The notes beneath the pieces are model-generated. The model was not told where the DNA came from and made no database searches. It saw only the letters and a list, made by a program, of their open reading frames with translations. This document shows, piece by piece, positions 7,332 to 14,102 of a DNA stretch of 21,675 nucleotides. Source of the DNA: CAMLQK01 sp964654135 (lineage in GTDB: Bacteria; Patescibacteriota; Saccharimonadia; Saccharimonadales; UBA4665); assembly GCA_964654135.1 (NCBI GenBank), contig CAZZHV010000019.1, positions 1-21,675 of the forward strand, given 5' to 3'. The translations under genes and the position numbers were made by a program. Position 1 is the first letter of the stretch, and the number at the start of each line of letters is the position of its first letter.

Positions 7332-8006
7332 GTGTTGCAGATCTTCGGCATGGGGACGCTCATCGACCGTGCACCGGAAATCAACTGGTGTTCTGTGTCT
7401 CCGGATGGTGGTCAGCCCGAGGCGGATATCTTCGCCAACGCAGTCCTGGCCAATGCAAGGCTGACTGAGCGCGACCGCGAGCTCTTCGAGCTCCTGGAAC
7501 TCGGCACTCACCACCAGTGGGTTACGCCTGGTATCCAAGGCGCATTCAACCAGCTCATGCGGCCGGGCAACATCAGCGAGCTGGGTCCGCAGCGGTTCAT
7601 CGAGTGGGTCGAGTACTTGACGCGCTTCGTGCCGCCATACGACCCGCGATGGGCACCGGTCGACTACGACAAGGCCGGCTACAGCCGACCCCTGACGGCG
7701 TTCTACGTTGTCGCACGTCGTTCGGACTTCTGGGCCAAGCGCTTCTACGTGGCTCACAACCAACGGGTTGCCATCGACGCGCTGCATCCCGACCCGGTCA
7801 CGCTGTTCTTCGACCCTTCCTCTCGGAAGTGGGACGAGTCCGACTTCGTGGCACGCAAGCATGAGCTGAGTAAGTTCGCTCCGTACTTCGGCGGACGGCA
7901 GCTCATCGCGCAGCTCGAAACAATGACTCGCGTTGTCGCGATTGTCATCCCGCCGCTCAACGACTTCTTGACCGACTACGACGCATGGGAGGACGCCCTC
8001 GACTAA
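7332..8006 (+). CDS. unit C cargo protein, unknown function, 224 aa
   Basis: I recognise no family. I start at GTG 7332 because AGAGAGGTGA ends 5 bases upstream; an upstream in-frame extension would run through the leader hairpin and arm. No membrane segment or signal is seen. It is clearly homologous to the cargo of unit D: ARLTERDRELFELLELG matches ARLTELDIASIESLMLG, FVPPYD matches YIPPFC, RPLTAFYVVARRSDFWAKRFY matches APLTALYLLTLRSGYWQTQFH, and both end in an acidic YDAWEDAL/YESWLNEY motif. GC-rich third positions contrast with the preceding operon. Probably soluble. Confidence 0.82.
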   Translation: MLQIFGMGTLIDRAPEINWCSVSPDGGQPEADIFANAVLANARLTERDRELFELLELGTHHQWVTPGIQGAFNQLMRPGNISELGPQRFIEWVEYLTRFVPPYDPRWAPVDYDKAGYSRPLTAFYVVARRSDFWAKRFYVAHNQRVAIDALHPDPVTLFFDPSSRKWDESDFVARKHELSKFAPYFGGRQLIAQLETMTRVVAIVIPPLNDFLTDYDAWEDALD

Positions 8007-8034
8007 ACTCGAACAATGATGGCGTTATTCGCCG

Positions 8035-8112
8035 GGAGGTGCAAGCAGACTTGGGCTACAACATAGATTGTGGCTCCTGCCACTTTCCCTCGCCTTGTCT
8101 GCTTGTATCTCC
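8035..8112 (+). other. unit C 3' hairpin carrying the 3' arm
   Basis: GGAG (8035-8038) pairs with CTCC (8109-8112) and CAAGCAGAC (8042-8050) with GTCTGCTTG (8097-8105), separated by a symmetric 3x3 internal loop. A small GTGGC/GCCAC hairpin sits in the apical region. CAAGCAGAC here is a second direct copy of the 5' arm core, so the 3' arm (8094-8108) can pair locally or with 7293-7307. Confidence 0.8.
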
Positions 8113-8147
8113 ACCTAGATACTTAACGTGTTGAGGATCTAGGTGGA
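8110..8147 (+). other. perfect 11-bp hairpin between units C and D
   Basis: TCCACCTAGAT (8110-8120) pairs exactly with ATCTAGGTGGA (8137-8147). No T tract follows on either strand, so it is not a standard terminator. It overlaps the outer edge of the unit C 3' structure and could compete with it or mark the unit border. Confidence 0.65.
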
Positions 8148-8170
8148 TAGCAAATAATGCAATAATATTA

Positions 8171-8196
8171 TAGAATATGCTTTGAGGAAATCCTCA
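8171..8196 (+). promoter_or_regulatory. unit D -10 box and start-site hairpin
   Basis: TAGAAT (8171-8176) in an AT-rich stretch, with no clear -35, predicts a start near 8183. A TGAGG/CCTCA hairpin (8183-8196) begins there and resembles the TTGAGG/CCTCAA hairpin of unit C. Confidence 0.5.
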
Positions 8197-8202
8197 GAAC
8201 AT

Positions 8203-8215
8203 GAACAAGCAGACA
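8203..8215 (+). repeat. unit D 5' arm
   Basis: GAACAAGCAGACA, an exact 13-bp inverted match to 9154-9166. It ends 19 bases before the ATG. Confidence 0.87.
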
Positions 8216-8234
8216 ACACACAGGAGTTGATGCC

Positions 8235-9071
8235 ATGACTGGCATTTTGTATCCGTTGCCGCCTCAGGGTGTGCCGTACGTACGTGTGATCTCGCGAGCG
8301 TCAAACTTCAGCTGGGGCGCACCACAAGACGAATCTCGTCTGGAGTGGTCGTGCGAGGACGCTGTATCCGCCCTGTCGTATGCACGCTTGACGGAGCTGG
8401 ATATCGCCAGCATCGAGAGTCTGATGCTCGGAAGCGAGTACCACGACAGCGAGCGGGTCAGCTTCGGTGAGCTCATGCGCAAGCTGAGCCGATACCTCGT
8501 CTGCGCTGATGGCGTGATCGGCGTGATGGCGTCATGGCTGTACGAGCTGCTCACCTACATCCCGCCCTTCTGCTTCGACAGCGAGGAGGACAAGCTGGAT
8601 GACGCGGTCGACCGCTATCTCAAGCGAGGCTTCGGCGCACCGCTGACGGCACTGTACCTCCTGACACTGCGCAGCGGCTACTGGCAGACACAGTTTCACG
8701 CCTACAGTGGAGGTCACGAGCTCATCGAGCCCGTGCTCGAGCGCAAGCAGCAGGAAGCCCAGGGCTTCTCGTTCGCACAGATCCTCGGAGACCCTTTCAC
8801 ATCACCGTCAACCAAGGACTGGACACCCGAACAGCGCAGTGACTTCTTCCTCGTCCGCGAGGACTTCGTCTACACCCACCTGGCCGTCACTCAGACGGAT
8901 GAGCGGTGGAGCGACCTGCGCCACATCACCGAAGCCATGATTCTGCTGGCCAACGTGGCAGCGGAGTACATCGGCGGACGGCTGAAGGTGTACATCAAGG
9001 ACTACGAGTCCTGGCTCAACGAGTACGTCATGGCCGAGAATGGCTACCAGCTTCCTCCCCATATGAGCTAG
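8235..9071 (+). CDS. unit D cargo protein, unknown function, 278 aa
   Basis: Paralogue of the unit C protein, with the strongest match across residues 45-160 (see that entry for paired segments). The ATG at 8235 has a CAGGAG site 8 bases upstream. No signal peptide or membrane helix. It is longer than the unit C protein, with a distinct N-terminal segment (about 40 residues) and an inserted charged stretch around residues 165-205 (ERKQQEAQG onward). The C-terminal KVYIKDYESWLNEY motif ends the shared region. Third positions are strongly G/C. Function cannot be inferred from motifs. Confidence 0.83.
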   Translation: MTGILYPLPPQGVPYVRVISRASNFSWGAPQDESRLEWSCEDAVSALSYARLTELDIASIESLMLGSEYHDSERVSFGELMRKLSRYLVCADGVIGVMASWLYELLTYIPPFCFDSEEDKLDDAVDRYLKRGFGAPLTALYLLTLRSGYWQTQFHAYSGGHELIEPVLERKQQEAQGFSFAQILGDPFTSPSTKDWTPEQRSDFFLVREDFVYTHLAVTQTDERWSDLRHITEAMILLANVAAEYIGGRLKVYIKDYESWLNEYVMAENGYQLPPHMS

Positions 9072-9080
9072 GTGCGCAGC

Positions 9081-9166
9081 GAACAAGCAGCAGTACGGTA
9101 CAGAGTATCAAGACTGCCGGCCATTGCCCGCATCTTCTCCTCTGTATTTGTGCTGTCTGCTTGTTC
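9081..9166 (+). other. unit D 3' hairpin carrying the 3' arm
   Basis: GAACAAGCAG (9081-9090) pairs with CTGCTTGTTC (9157-9166), continuing through CAG/CTG to an inner TACAGAG/CTCTGTA stem (9099-9105 with 9140-9146). The left strand is a second direct copy of the 5' arm; the right strand contains the 3' arm (9154-9166). No T tract follows; the convergent cysS stop is 47 bases further on. Confidence 0.82.
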
Positions 9167-9212
9167 CTCCAACCGATCGTTCAATGCTTGAGCTATCAGT
9201 CGGAGTTTTATT

Positions 9213-10628
9213 TTATATGCGTGACCAAATGGGGCCGTTAGCGGTATCGCGTACCGTTATGCCCTGGTCTTTGAGTTGGTCGCGTAGCTTGTCCGACGTT
9301 GCCCAATCTTTAGCATCACGTGCGGCTTGGCGATCGGCGATCATGTGCTTCTGTGTATCGTTAATAGTTGGGCGATTGGCAAGTTGCAATCCAAAAAGTC
9401 TGTCAACAATGTTAAGTAAATTCTGAATCTTATCACGGTCAACGCCAACAGTCTCTGCCTGATTGGCAAGCGTTGCAAACTCAGCGAGCGCTACAGAAGT
9501 ATTGAGGTCATCATTAATAGCTTCCATAACTTTCTTGAGCGCAGCTGCGTACGATTCGTCAACGTGAGCATCTGGAGCGGCGGCAGCATGTGGCTGGTGT
9601 TTGAGATCAGCCCAAGCGCGCAGATTGGTTAGTAAGTTCTGCGCGGCTTCCAAACTATCCCAGGTAAAATTGGCGGAGTTGCGATAATGTGACTGCAGTA
9701 CTTTGATACGGAACGCTAACGGGTCGAATCCCTTAGCCTCAATGTCACTCAACGTGTAGAAATTCTGCGCAGACTTTGCCATTTTTCGGCCATCTACTAG
9801 TAGATGTTCGCTGTGTACGAACAGTGTGGCCATGACGGGATTTTCCTCGAGTGCGGTACTCTGTGCAATTTCGTTTTCGTGGTGCGGAAATATGTGGTCC
9901 ACGCCACCAGTATGAATATCGAACGGCTGCCCTAACGCCTGGCGACTCATGACAGAACACTCGATGTGCCAACCGGGACGGCCCTTAAGGTCGTGCCCGT
10001 CAAGTGTAAACTCCCATGCCGGCTCACCATCTTTTTGCGTCTTCCATAGTGCAAAATCGTGAACTGACTCTTTGTCATATTCATCATTTTGTATGCGTGC
10101 CTCAGAAGTATCAGCGGCGGTAATTTCGGATAGTTGGCCGTATGTTTTGCCACTCTTACGATAGGCATCAATTGAGAAATAGACGCCGTCGTCGGCTACA
10201 TAGGCAAAACCCTTGTCGTGCAGTGCAGTAATAAGGTCTTGCATGCCTTTCATGGTTTGTGGGTCGGTTGCTCGAATAAAGCTAACGTGTTCAGTATCGT
10301 TGCCAATGCGCTGCATATCTTCTAGGAAAATAGCGATGTACTTGTCGGTAAGCAACTTGAGCGCAACACGTGGGTCGGCATCTGGAAATTGCTCGCGACT
10401 GCGGCGGATGGTTTTGTCATCGACGTCGGTATAATTCATTGCACGCTGCGCGGTGTGTCCGGTCAAAGAAATAGCACGCTGCAGCGTATCAGAGTAGACA
10501 TATGCGCTCAGGTTGCCGATATGTGCGTGGTCGTAGACAGTCGGACCGCACGAATAAATGCGAATGTTTTTGCCGTCAAGTGAGGTAAGCTCTTCGAGCT
10601 TACGCGTCAGTGTGTTGTAGAGTTTCAT
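9213..10628 (-). CDS. cysS: cysteinyl-tRNA synthetase, 471 aa
   Basis: Class I aminoacyl-tRNA synthetase that charges tRNA-Cys. The HIGH motif appears as HIGN (about residues 36-39) in YSCGPTVYDHAHIGN, and the KMSKS motif as KMAKS in DGRKMAKSAQN. The catalytic zinc ligands of the family look intact: Cys27, the Cys of WHIECS, and the His and Glu in HIFPHHENE. Length is normal. It begins 29 bases inside the end of the DHH phosphoesterase gene, so the two are co-transcribed and translationally coupled. Accessory unit D ends close to its stop codon. Confidence 0.97.
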   Translation of the reverse strand: MKLYNTLTRKLEELTSLDGKNIRIYSCGPTVYDHAHIGNLSAYVYSDTLQRAISLTGHTAQRAMNYTDVDDKTIRRSREQFPDADPRVALKLLTDKYIAIFLEDMQRIGNDTEHVSFIRATDPQTMKGMQDLITALHDKGFAYVADDGVYFSIDAYRKSGKTYGQLSEITAADTSEARIQNDEYDKESVHDFALWKTQKDGEPAWEFTLDGHDLKGRPGWHIECSVMSRQALGQPFDIHTGGVDHIFPHHENEIAQSTALEENPVMATLFVHSEHLLVDGRKMAKSAQNFYTLSDIEAKGFDPLAFRIKVLQSHYRNSANFTWDSLEAAQNLLTNLRAWADLKHQPHAAAAPDAHVDESYAAALKKVMEAINDDLNTSVALAEFATLANQAETVGVDRDKIQNLLNIVDRLFGLQLANRPTINDTQKHMIADRQAARDAKDWATSDKLRDQLKDQGITVRDTANGPIWSRI

Positions 10629-11643
10629 TGGTTGGTTCCTGTTCTAGGTTATCGAGAAGTTGCGTAGCGTACGCGATACACTCTGATTTAATCTCGTTGA
10701 ACGGGCGACCTTTAGTGGTCTTGAATCCACTTGAGTAGGCATGGCCACCACCACCAAAGTGCTCGGCAAGTTTACCAGCAATTGGTGAGCCAAGGTTGGC
10801 GCGCATTTTGGCAGTCACGTGACCATCGCTGTACAGTTTGAAGGCAATGGCAATGCATGTGTTGGTTGTTAGGCGCATGTCTTCCATAACGAGCATAGAA
10901 GGATTGTAGTGTGGGCTGTACTCCTGAATTTCGTCCCATGGAATGGTAACGGTAGCAACACGGTCGTCTGCAAAATACTCGATGCGTTCTAGTAAACGTC
11001 CCTTGTAATAAGTTAGATCTGGCGATTTGCGCATCATGGTGCGTCGTCGCTCTTCGAGTTCGGCCAGCTTAACGCCACCAGCGACGAGCTCACTAATAAT
11101 AGCAATGCTGCGCGCACTCGTTGCCTCGGTCATGAGACCGAGACTGTCGGCCATAATTGCAATTGTAACCATGTTTTTGGCTTCGAGATTGATTGGCCAG
11201 TCGAGCTGCTGGGCGAGTTCGTAAATGACTTCGCCAGTGGCAACAGCTTTGTGATTGCAGACAACTTCTGCGTAGTCGATGGTTGCCGTAACATCGTGGT
11301 GATCGATAATAATACATGGTTTGGACGCTAGCCAGCCGCGTTGGCCTTTTGCGTTGAGATTACCCAGGAGACTGTCAGCACTGGTATCAACAATAATGCT
11401 CAGATCAAACTGAGATGGCAGATCTTTGTTAACCCGGTCCCAACCCGACAGATAGGTCAAGTAACTTGGAACATCAGAGCCACAGTACAGATAGGTTTTC
11501 TTGCCGAGGTCGCCAAGGATATGTTCCAGCGCCAAAGCGCTTCCGAGTGAATCACCATCAGGGTTGTCAGCCTGCACAATTAAAATACGCTCAGCATTGG
11601 CCACGAGCTCTTTAATTTTTTCGGCCTCAGGATATGTAGTCAT
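10600..11643 (-). CDS. DHH-DHHA1 phosphoesterase (NrnA/oligoribonuclease-like), 347 aa
   Basis: Manganese-dependent phosphoesterase of the DHH superfamily; relatives degrade nanoRNA, pAp or cyclic dinucleotides. Motifs in order: DNPDGDSLGS near residue 27, VDTSAD, the name motif IIDHHD, and MADSLG, all metal-binding, followed by a DHHA1 domain with GGGGHAYSSGF for substrate phosphate binding. There is no membrane segment, so this is a stand-alone NrnA-type enzyme rather than GdpP. The exact substrate is not readable. It is upstream of cysS and overlaps it. Confidence 0.9.
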   Translation of the reverse strand: MTTYPEAEKIKELVANAERILIVQADNPDGDSLGSALALEHILGDLGKKTYLYCGSDVPSYLTYLSGWDRVNKDLPSQFDLSIIVDTSADSLLGNLNAKGQRGWLASKPCIIIDHHDVTATIDYAEVVCNHKAVATGEVIYELAQQLDWPINLEAKNMVTIAIMADSLGLMTEATSARSIAIISELVAGGVKLAELEERRRTMMRKSPDLTYYKGRLLERIEYFADDRVATVTIPWDEIQEYSPHYNPSMLVMEDMRLTTNTCIAIAFKLYSDGHVTAKMRANLGSPIAGKLAEHFGGGGHAYSSGFKTTKGRPFNEIKSECIAYATQLLDNLEQEPTNETLQHTDA

Positions 11644-11651
11644 TACCGAAC

Positions 11652-11657
11652 ATTATA
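11652..11657 (-). promoter_or_regulatory. -10 box of the DHH gene
   Basis: A perfect TATAAT on the minus strand lies 8 bases before the ATG, with a poor TTTAGT -35 at 17 bases. The mRNA would be leaderless or nearly so. Confidence 0.5.
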
Positions 11658-11668
11658 CCGAAGTTACG

Positions 11669-13027
11669 CTAGAAACTAAAACGGTGGCCCGGCATGCGCC
11701 ATGGCGCATAGGCTTTTGCACCTTCTCGGCTACTCACTAGAGGCATAAGTTTTGCCATTGCATGCGACATGCTGGCAATCGCGCCGCGTGGCGTATTTGC
11801 TGGGCAAACGAGGCCGTAGCCGCCGTTTGCATTGCGCCCATTTTCTGGCGTTTGCTGCCAATTGGTGTATACCAGCCTAATCCATTCTGCTTGTAATGTT
11901 TCAAGCGTTTGCTTAATGCCTGGATCAAGCGAGAGTTTACCACTGGCGTCACTTTGGAGAAATCCTGGGAAGTGATTTCCACTAAGATTAAGCGGGCCGA
12001 TAAGTCCAAGCGATAAGAGTCTGGTGACGTCACGTACAATTCCTTGGTCAAAGATTGCGGCGATTAGCTCCTCTCCAGTCTCATAGCCAGGAACCTTCTC
12101 AGCTGTCAGCAGTCCTAGAGTTTGTCCAATAGAAAGAGTGCCTTCGGCTACAGTTGCCAACGCGCTCTCGGCTGCACCATGAGTGCTGCCAATATATGGT
12201 CCTCGTGCTGAGTGATTGAGGATATAATCTTCGCGATCTTCGTTGTCTACGGCTGCCCTGGCCTCTTCCAAGAAGTTGTTGGCAGAATAATCCATAGTGA
12301 GTGTAGTAAGGCGCACAAGTTTTCCAGCAAATTCGCTGCCGTACTCGCCAACTGGCATCATGACTGTGCCTATGCTGTTTCCGGTTTGCTTATTCCAGTA
12401 TGTTACTGCAGCGCTGCCGTAGACGTATGTTTCTGCCTGTTTCATTTCGGGCAGTAGATTGGGATCAAAGCGGCGGTTAAAACTGTCTATGTTGCCGTGA
12501 CGATTGTCAGACTGAAAACCGAGTAAATAGGTTCCGCGCGCAGCTTCAAGTTCATAAGCTGCCTCATAAGCTTGCCAGGTAGATTGATTTAGGGTGATAC
12601 GACCAAGCGCAGCTTCGGCTAACGTCTCGCGCACTTTTTCACGGCTATATGGTCCAGTTGGATGGATACCATGTACGTCCTTCAGGAGTGATTCTGAATA
12701 TTCAAAGTATTCGTCGGCTAGCCTTTCGGCTTCTTCCGCGTTTGCGGGTAGCTCATTAGTCTCCGACCCCATAAATAAGGTTGGGGGCAACCACTTTGGC
12801 AAGTCTAGCGGTATCTCTAAAGAAAGTGCATAGTTCTCCGACTGCTTACGAAAGGTTTCAGGCTCTGCTGCTATATCTTCTTCAAGGCGGTTGGCGATTT
12901 CTTTACCTAAGGGATCAAATATTTCACGGCCAATATCGTAGCTGTCGCGGTGCTGATCCCAGAGCTCGCGCAACATGGCCTTATGGTCAACGGGACATTG
13001 ACCTTCTTGAGGAAATGACTCAGGCAT
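11669..13027 (-). CDS. uncharacterised protein, 452 aa
   Basis: No family recognised. I start at the ATG at 13027 (MPESFPQEGQ) because an excellent promoter ends 9 bases before it; the longer frame would include the promoter. The protein is soluble-looking and helix-rich with an acidic N-terminal half, and has two cysteine sites: CPVDH near the N-terminus and GLVCPANTPRGA near the C-terminus. A histidine/serine stretch (SMSHAMAKLM) follows the second. It appears to be a single-gene transcript bounded upstream by the terminator at 13081-13102. Base composition matches the core genome, so it looks like a resident lineage gene. Confidence 0.8.
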   Translation of the reverse strand: MPESFPQEGQCPVDHKAMLRELWDQHRDSYDIGREIFDPLGKEIANRLEEDIAAEPETFRKQSENYALSLEIPLDLPKWLPPTLFMGSETNELPANAEEAERLADEYFEYSESLLKDVHGIHPTGPYSREKVRETLAEAALGRITLNQSTWQAYEAAYELEAARGTYLLGFQSDNRHGNIDSFNRRFDPNLLPEMKQAETYVYGSAAVTYWNKQTGNSIGTVMMPVGEYGSEFAGKLVRLTTLTMDYSANNFLEEARAAVDNEDREDYILNHSARGPYIGSTHGAAESALATVAEGTLSIGQTLGLLTAEKVPGYETGEELIAAIFDQGIVRDVTRLLSLGLIGPLNLSGNHFPGFLQSDASGKLSLDPGIKQTLETLQAEWIRLVYTNWQQTPENGRNANGGYGLVCPANTPRGAIASMSHAMAKLMPLVSSREGAKAYAPWRMPGHRFSF

Positions 13028-13036
13028 GATATGTAT

Positions 13037-13065
13037 ATTATAACACATTTGCCCATAAATGTCTA
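13037..13065 (-). promoter_or_regulatory. promoter of the 452-aa gene
   Basis: TAGACA (13060-13065), 17 bases, TATAAT (13037-13042) on the minus strand. Nine bases separate the -10 box from the ATG and no ribosome site is visible, which predicts a leaderless message. Confidence 0.65.
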
Positions 13066-13080
13066 CATTCATACAGAAAA

Positions 13081-13102
13081 ACACCCCACGTACATGGGGT
13101 GT
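13081..13102 (-). terminator. intrinsic terminator after recR
   Basis: ACACCCCA/TGGGGTGT with a 6-base loop, flanked by A and T runs on both sides, so it could work in both directions. It ends the ybaB-recR transcript on the minus strand. Confidence 0.9.
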
Positions 13103-13120
13103 TTTTCTTTCGATAATAGC

Positions 13121-13726
13121 TTAGAGCGCTTGGCGGCCTTCGAGCGCACGACCAAGTGTAATTTGGTCGGCATACTCGAGATCGACGCCAATAGGCAGCC
13201 CGCGGGCCAGACGCGTAACGCTTACCGGGCGGTCGCCAATCTGCTGCTGAATATACAGCGCAGTTGACTCGCCTTCAACGCTGGCATTAGTAGCCAGAAT
13301 AATCTCTTCGACACCATCTTCGTCGATGCGACTAACGAGCTCAGCAATATGCAATTGCTCTGGGCCTATACCGTCGATTGGTGAAACGAGCCCACCTAGC
13401 ACATGGTATGTGCCGTGAAACTGGTTGGTCTTTTCGAGGGCAACAATGTCAAATGGCTCGGCCACCACGGCAACGACGGTTTTGTCTCGCCGTGGATCTG
13501 TATAGAGGTCAGACAGCTCCTGACCTGCCGATACCAACGCAAAGGTCTTTTTGCAGTAGCCAACGCCCTCGTGGAGGTGCGTTAGTGCATCAGCTAAAGA
13601 CTTGGACTTGCTGTGGTCGTTGCGCATCAAATAATACGCATAACGTTCGGCAGTGCGCGGACCAACGCCTGGCAGTGTGCCAAGCGCATCAATAACGTTG
13701 GTTAAGGCAGGAGGTAGGATCTGCAT
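13121..13726 (-). CDS. recR: recombination mediator RecR, 201 aa, degenerate zinc finger
   Basis: RecR acts with RecF/RecO to load RecA on gapped DNA. Visible are the helix-hairpin-helix (LGTLPGVGPRTAERYAYYL, residues 15-33), the Toprim domain (VVAEPFDIVALE and the acidic VEEIILATNASVEGE segment) and the C-terminal Walker-B-like region ending GRALEGR. The zinc finger between them, normally CxxC-x9-CxxC, keeps only Cys58 (GYCKKTFALVSAGQE...LYTDPRRD); the other three cysteines are gone although the following DPRRD is conserved. It is 11 bases downstream of ybaB, the usual ybaB-recR pair. Confidence 0.96.
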   Translation of the reverse strand: MQILPPALTNVIDALGTLPGVGPRTAERYAYYLMRNDHSKSKSLADALTHLHEGVGYCKKTFALVSAGQELSDLYTDPRRDKTVVAVVAEPFDIVALEKTNQFHGTYHVLGGLVSPIDGIGPEQLHIAELVSRIDEDGVEEIILATNASVEGESTALYIQQQIGDRPVSVTRLARGLPIGVDLEYADQITLGRALEGRQAL

Positions 13727-13737
13727 GGATGTATCTA

Positions 13738-14031
13738 CTAGAGGCCCAAGTCGCCCAAAGCACCCATCATAGGCTGCATCTTTTCGGCAGCAACCTTTTG
13801 GCTCTCTGCGATAGCTTCTTTTACTGCATCTTCAACCCAGCGTTCGAGCTGACCGATGTCATCTAGATCAACAAATTCGGGGTCAATGTGAACCTTCTTA
13901 ATTTTCTGTTCACCAGTAATTTCAACCTTTACAGCACCATCGCCCTTTTCGACGACAATAACTTGCTTCTGAAGTTCTTTCTGAATTTTCTTAACACGCA
14001 TCAACATTTTTGCCTGATCAAAACGGCTCAT
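13738..14031 (-). CDS. ybaB: YbaB/EbfC nucleoid-associated protein, 97 aa
   Basis: Small dimeric DNA-binding protein of the YbaB/EbfC family, normally encoded with recR and dnaX. The helical N-terminus (AKMLMRVKKIQKELQKQ), the beta region VKVEITGEQKIKKVHIDPEFV and the C-terminal helix with a Met-rich MQPMMGALG tail are typical. A GGAGA site precedes the ATG. Here dnaX is some 2.7 kb upstream, separated by dnaB and a membrane protein gene. Confidence 0.94.
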   Translation of the reverse strand: MSRFDQAKMLMRVKKIQKELQKQVIVVEKGDGAVKVEITGEQKIKKVHIDPEFVDLDDIGQLERWVEDAVKEAIAESQKVAAEKMQPMMGALGDLGL

Positions 14032-14064
14032 TGGTAATCTCCTTTAAAAATGCTCGTAATTATT

Positions 14065-14070
14065 ATTGTA
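14065..14070 (-). promoter_or_regulatory. possible -10 box for ybaB-recR
   Basis: TACAAT on the minus strand, with a weak TAGCAT -35 at 16 bases, would give a leader of about 27 bases that contains the ribosome site. Confidence 0.35.
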
Positions 14071-14102
14071 TCAGATTGCGCCACACATGCTACATCTAGC
14101 GT

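Noticed and set aside
190..9166. Integron cassettes with attC sites
   Set aside because: The two-box hairpins of A-D and the CCAAC bases in several units resemble attC, but the GTTRRRY/RYYYAAC pair is not consistent, there is no integrase, and each unit has its own promoter and an arm before the ORF. Kept only as a loose analogy.
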